Shown in pieces: positions 60,845 to 64,000 of a stretch of DNA of 64,000 nt. The notes beneath the pieces are model-generated. The model was not told the origin of the DNA. It did not search any database and saw nothing but the letters and a program-made list of their open reading frames with translations. Source of the DNA: Hyperoodon ampullatus. Its lineage: Eukaryota > Chordata > Mammalia > Artiodactyla > Ziphiidae. Positions within the stretch are counted from its first letter, which is position 1; the number at the start of each line of letters is the position of its first letter. The stretch lies in assembly GCA_949752795.1 (NCBI GenBank), contig CATKHW010000423.1, positions 62,001 to 126,000 of the forward strand, written 5' to 3'. The translations under genes and the position numbers were made by a program.

Positions 60845-62574
60845 GCCATGTTTACACGATCTTCATACGTGATATCTTATGATAAGTTTCTTTTTCTGTG
60901 TGACTTATTTCACTTAGAATCATCGTACCTGAAACCACCCATTTTGCTGCTACTGGTCTTATGACATTGATTCCATGGCTGAGGGATACTCCATCGTACA
61001 TAAGTACCACAAATTTTTGAACCATTTTTATATTTCCTGGGATATTTAAGGTGTACCCAAGTTGAGGTCCTTGTAAGCAGTGCAGCCCTAAATTTTGGGG
61101 TGGCTCTGTCTTATTGATTTTCAGTTTTCCCAAGGTATATTCCCTAGACTGGAAGTGCCCTTGGCTCTGTAGCTCTGTTCTTTACTTGTTTTAGGGAACA
61201 CAATGTACTCCTCCAGAGAGGCAGTTGGCAATTTACATCCCGCCCATCAGCATAACAAGGCTCCCTGTTCTCCAGGGCCTGTCTTGCCTTTCTGGTTGTT
61301 ACACATTTTGTGGATGTCCCTTTTGACCGGTGGGAATTTATACTTCTTTGTAGTGCAGATTTGCATTGCCCGCTTGCTTGCTTGGCCAAAAAGGGCGTAT
61401 GCGTTTTCTCCTGAATAGAAAACGCATACGCCCTTTATGGCCAAGGGCATCATTGCCGAAGTTGTGCCCCTCTTCCTGTGCTTTAAAGGCGATTCCAACG
61501 TACCTCTTGAAATCTGTTTCCTGCAATTCTGCCTCGCTTTCAAGTCCGCCTCGTTGCCTTCCCTCAACATATTTTTGGATGATAGTTGTCCTTTATTACT
61601 AGGCCAGTTTGTGAATAGCTGTGCCCCTGAGCTCCATTTTTCAACTCGTTTTTGGTGAGCTGACCGCAAGTCCGAAATTTTGGTCCAGGACCTATACTGG
61701 TTCCCGGTGTGGGGCTGAGACTTTGGTTAATTCTTCTTCCTGCCGGGAAGTTAGAGTGATATGTGCCCGTCCAAATGCCTAACAGCTACTCTCTCATTGG
61801 TTCTCCCTCTTCCCTTTCATCCTCTGCCAAATTGGAAACCTGTGCAATCCAGGAGGTTAAAGGGTCTGTCTCTCCAAGTTGGGAGATTGATAGTAAACCA
61901 GATGGAACGTCAAAGCGGAGCACCAGGAGAGGGACTATTCATTGAGTTTTAGAAACCTTTCGTATTCACAATGTGTCAGTTCTCTAGGTTTCCCGTACAT
62001 GTTATAACTGTAGTAATATTCCCTTCAACCTGGAGAGTTGGGACCCATGGAATGGGTGCCATGCATTATTGCTTTAAAGGGTCTGCATTTGCTCACCCAA
62101 CCTCACCATTCCTCTCAGTCCCAAGTGTCCAGCCTTATGCCACATCCAGCTGTCGTTGTAGATAGGGTCATTCCAGGTTTCATCAGAGACCCTGAAGGAA
62201 TTGTAAAGAATTTCCCATTTTTTTAGTTTTGTGTTTGAAATTCCTTTTTATAGTGGGTTTGAGCTGATTCTCGCTGCCATGTTTACGCCAGTCTAGACAC
62301 ACTTGATTCCCTTACGGAGACATATCAATACATAGGTTTTAAGATTCTTACTAGTCAGATATATTCCTCTGCGGGAAATATGGGGTTTTGAGTCCCTTTC
62401 ACTGAGGCAGGTATAGGTCTTGTCTATTCCATAGTTTGTTTACGGAACGGTACCTGTGCTTATATCAAACACTGGTTTTATGCATCACCCCACCTCTCCT
62501 TCCCCCTTAAGCAGGCATAAAAGTGTTTTCTAAATGTGAGACACTGTTCTCTTTCCTAACTCAGTTCAAGTGTA
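60845..62574. repeat. Satellite monomer 36 (class D, 1,730 bp)
   Basis: 65 bp palindrome at 61381-61445. It shares with monomer 25 the base TTACTAGGCCAG and the altered L1 tract at 62218, showing recent common origin. Confidence 0.92.
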
Positions 62575-64000
62575 GCCATGTTTACAGGATCTTCATAAGT
62601 GATATCTTATGATAAGTTTCTTTTTCTGTGTGACATATTTCACTTAGAATCATCGTACCTGAATCCACCCATTTTGCTTCTACTGGTCTTATGACATTGA
62701 TTTCATGGCTGAGGGATATTCCATCGTACGTAAGTACCACAATTTTTTGAACCATTTTTATATTTCCTGGGATATTTAAGGTATACCCAAGTTGAGGTCC
62801 TTGTAAGCAGTGCAGCCCTAAATTTTGGGGTGGCTCTGTCTTATTGATTTTCAGTTTTCCCAAGGTATATTCCCTAGACTGGAAATGCCCTTGGCTCTGC
62901 AGCTCTGTTCTTTACTTGTTTTAGGGAACAGAATGTACTCCTCCAGAGAGGCAGTTGGCAATTTACATCCCGCCCATCAGCATAACAAGGCTCCCTGTTC
63001 TCCAGGGCCCGTCTAGCCTTTCTGGTTTTTACACATTTTGTGGATGTCCCTTTTAAACGGTGGGAAGTGATACTTCTTTGTAGTGCAGACTTGCATTGCC
63101 CGCTTGCTTGCTTGGCCAAAAAGGGCGTATGCGTTTTCTCCTGAATATATTCAGGAGAAAACGCATTCGCCCTTTTTGGAAAAGTGCATCATTGTCGAAG
63201 TTGTGCCCCTCTTCCTGTGCTTTAAAGGCGATTCCAATGTACCTCTTGAAATCTGTTTCCTGCTATTCTGCCTCGCTTTCAAGTCCGCCTCGTTGCCTTC
63301 CCTCAACAGATTTTTGGACGATAGTTGTCCTTTATTACTCGGCCAGTTTGTGAATTGCTGTGCCCCTGAGCTCCATTTTTCAACTCGTTTTTGATGAGCT
63401 GACCGCAAGTCCAAAATTTTGGTTCAGGACCTATACTGGTTCCCGGTGGGTGGCTGAGACTTTGGTTAATTCTTCTTCCTGCCGGGAAGTTAGAGTGATA
63501 TGTGCCCATCCAAATGCCTAACAGCTACTCTCTCATTGGTTCTCCCTCTTCCCTTTTATCCTCTGCCAAATTGGAAACCTGTGCGAACCAGGAGGTTAAA
63601 GGGGCTGTCTCTCCAAGTTGGGTGATTGATAGTAAACCAGATGGAAAGTAAAACCGGAGCACCAGTGGAGGGCCTATTCGTTGAGTTTTAGAAACCTTTC
63701 GTATTCACAGTGTGTCCGTTCTCTAGGTTTCCCGTACATGTTATAACTGTAGTAATATTCCCTTCAACCTGGAGAGTTGGGACCCATGGAATGGGTGCCA
63801 TGCATTATTGCTTTAAAGGGTCTGCATTTGCTCACCCAATCTCACCAATCCTCTCATTCCCAAGTGTCCAGCCTTATGCCACATCCAGCTGTCATTGTAG
63901 ATAGTGTCATTCCGGGTTTCATCAGAGACCCTGAAGGAATTGTAAAGAATTTCCCAGTTTTTTTGTTTTGTTTTTGAAATTCCTTTTTATAGTGGGTTTG
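62575..64000. repeat. Satellite monomer 37 (class I, cut by window end)
   Basis: Copy of monomer 26 at offset 19,123, with private CTGGAAATGCCC and CTCTGCAGC. Palindrome at 63111-63184. The window ends about 300 bases before the unit would close, shortly after the L1 T-rich tract at 63957. Confidence 0.92.

Larger units (their letters stand above)
1..64000. repeat. L1-derived mammalian satellite array, ~1.74 kb monomers
   Basis: The same landmarks recur every 1,730 to 1,742 bases from end to end: a GCCATGTTTACAGG-like motif, an inverted repeat 537 bases later, a GGGACCCATGG motif and a T-rich tract. All 37 copies have the same orientation and nothing is inserted between them. Most monomer pairs differ by a few percent or less by eye; monomers 28-30 differ more. 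The antisense LINE-1 fragment in every unit places the DNA in a placental mammal. Unit length and L1 content match the common cetacean satellite as I remember it, in its longer non-delphinid form. That assignment is inference and could not be searched here. I see no CENP-B box in the monomer. Confidence 0.95.
53025..64000. repeat. Third higher-order block (A-G-F-B-C-D-I), cut by window end
   Basis: From the class A part of monomer 31 to the window end the order and marker bases follow 33.9-44.9 kb. Shared minor changes, such as TTACTAGGCC in class D and the altered T-rich tract, show that this copy and the second block are closer to each other than to the first. Confidence 0.9.

Noticed and set aside
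1..64000. CENP-B box as a sign of a centromeric satellite
   Set aside because: I looked at each TTCG in the unit on both strands. None is followed by the required A and CGGG at the right spacing, so no box is present in the consensus monomer.

Overview
The whole 64 kb window is one uninterrupted tandem satellite array. It holds about 36.8 head-to-tail copies of a monomer of about 1,739 bp (1,730 to 1,742), all in the same orientation, with no unique DNA between them. I find no protein-coding gene, tRNA, rRNA, CRISPR array or bacterial-type operon. The many short open frames recur once per monomer and are by-products of the repeat. The monomer phase used here (start at the GCCATGTTTACAGG-like motif) is arbitrary and was chosen because the window begins there.

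Each monomer has three parts. (1) About 890 bp is an old LINE-1 fragment in antisense: a poly(A) end read as a T-rich tract, then 3'UTR-like sequence, then the degenerate C-terminal part of ORF2 on the minus strand. (2) An inverted repeat of about 74 bp with no spacer sits at the inner edge of the L1 part; it is perfect in one monomer class. (3) About 770 bp is of a source I cannot name. An L1-based satellite with a unit of about 1.74 kb fits what I recall of the common cetacean satellite (about 1.75 kb in most whales, about 1.58 kb in dolphins; a 1998 paper by Kapitonov and colleagues described L1 as the basic unit of cetacean heterochromatin satellites). My best guess is therefore heterochromatin of a non-delphinid cetacean. 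The taxon is inference; the L1-derived mammalian satellite is well supported.

Layout, using my own class letters: monomers 1-37 read A/F, B, C, D/I, E, A, G/F, B, F, A, G, F, A, G, F, B, C, D/I, H/F, A, G, F, B, C, D, I, H, J, K, L, J/G/A, G, F, B, C, D, I. A slash marks a chimeric monomer. The recurring order A-G-F-B-C-D-I-H shows a higher-order structure. There are a tandem A-G-F triplet (15.6-26.1 kb), a seven-monomer period of 12,166 bp (20.9-33.0 kb, repeated downstream), and a third copy at 53.0-64.0 kb. Monomers 28-30 (46.9-52.1 kb) are clearly more diverged and look like an older, unhomogenised island.

There are no genes to work together. What the window records is the turnover of a satellite: near-identical multi-monomer duplications, chimeric monomers at the ends of duplicated or deleted blocks, and a palindrome in every unit that may take part in this rearrangement or in chromatin or RNA structure.
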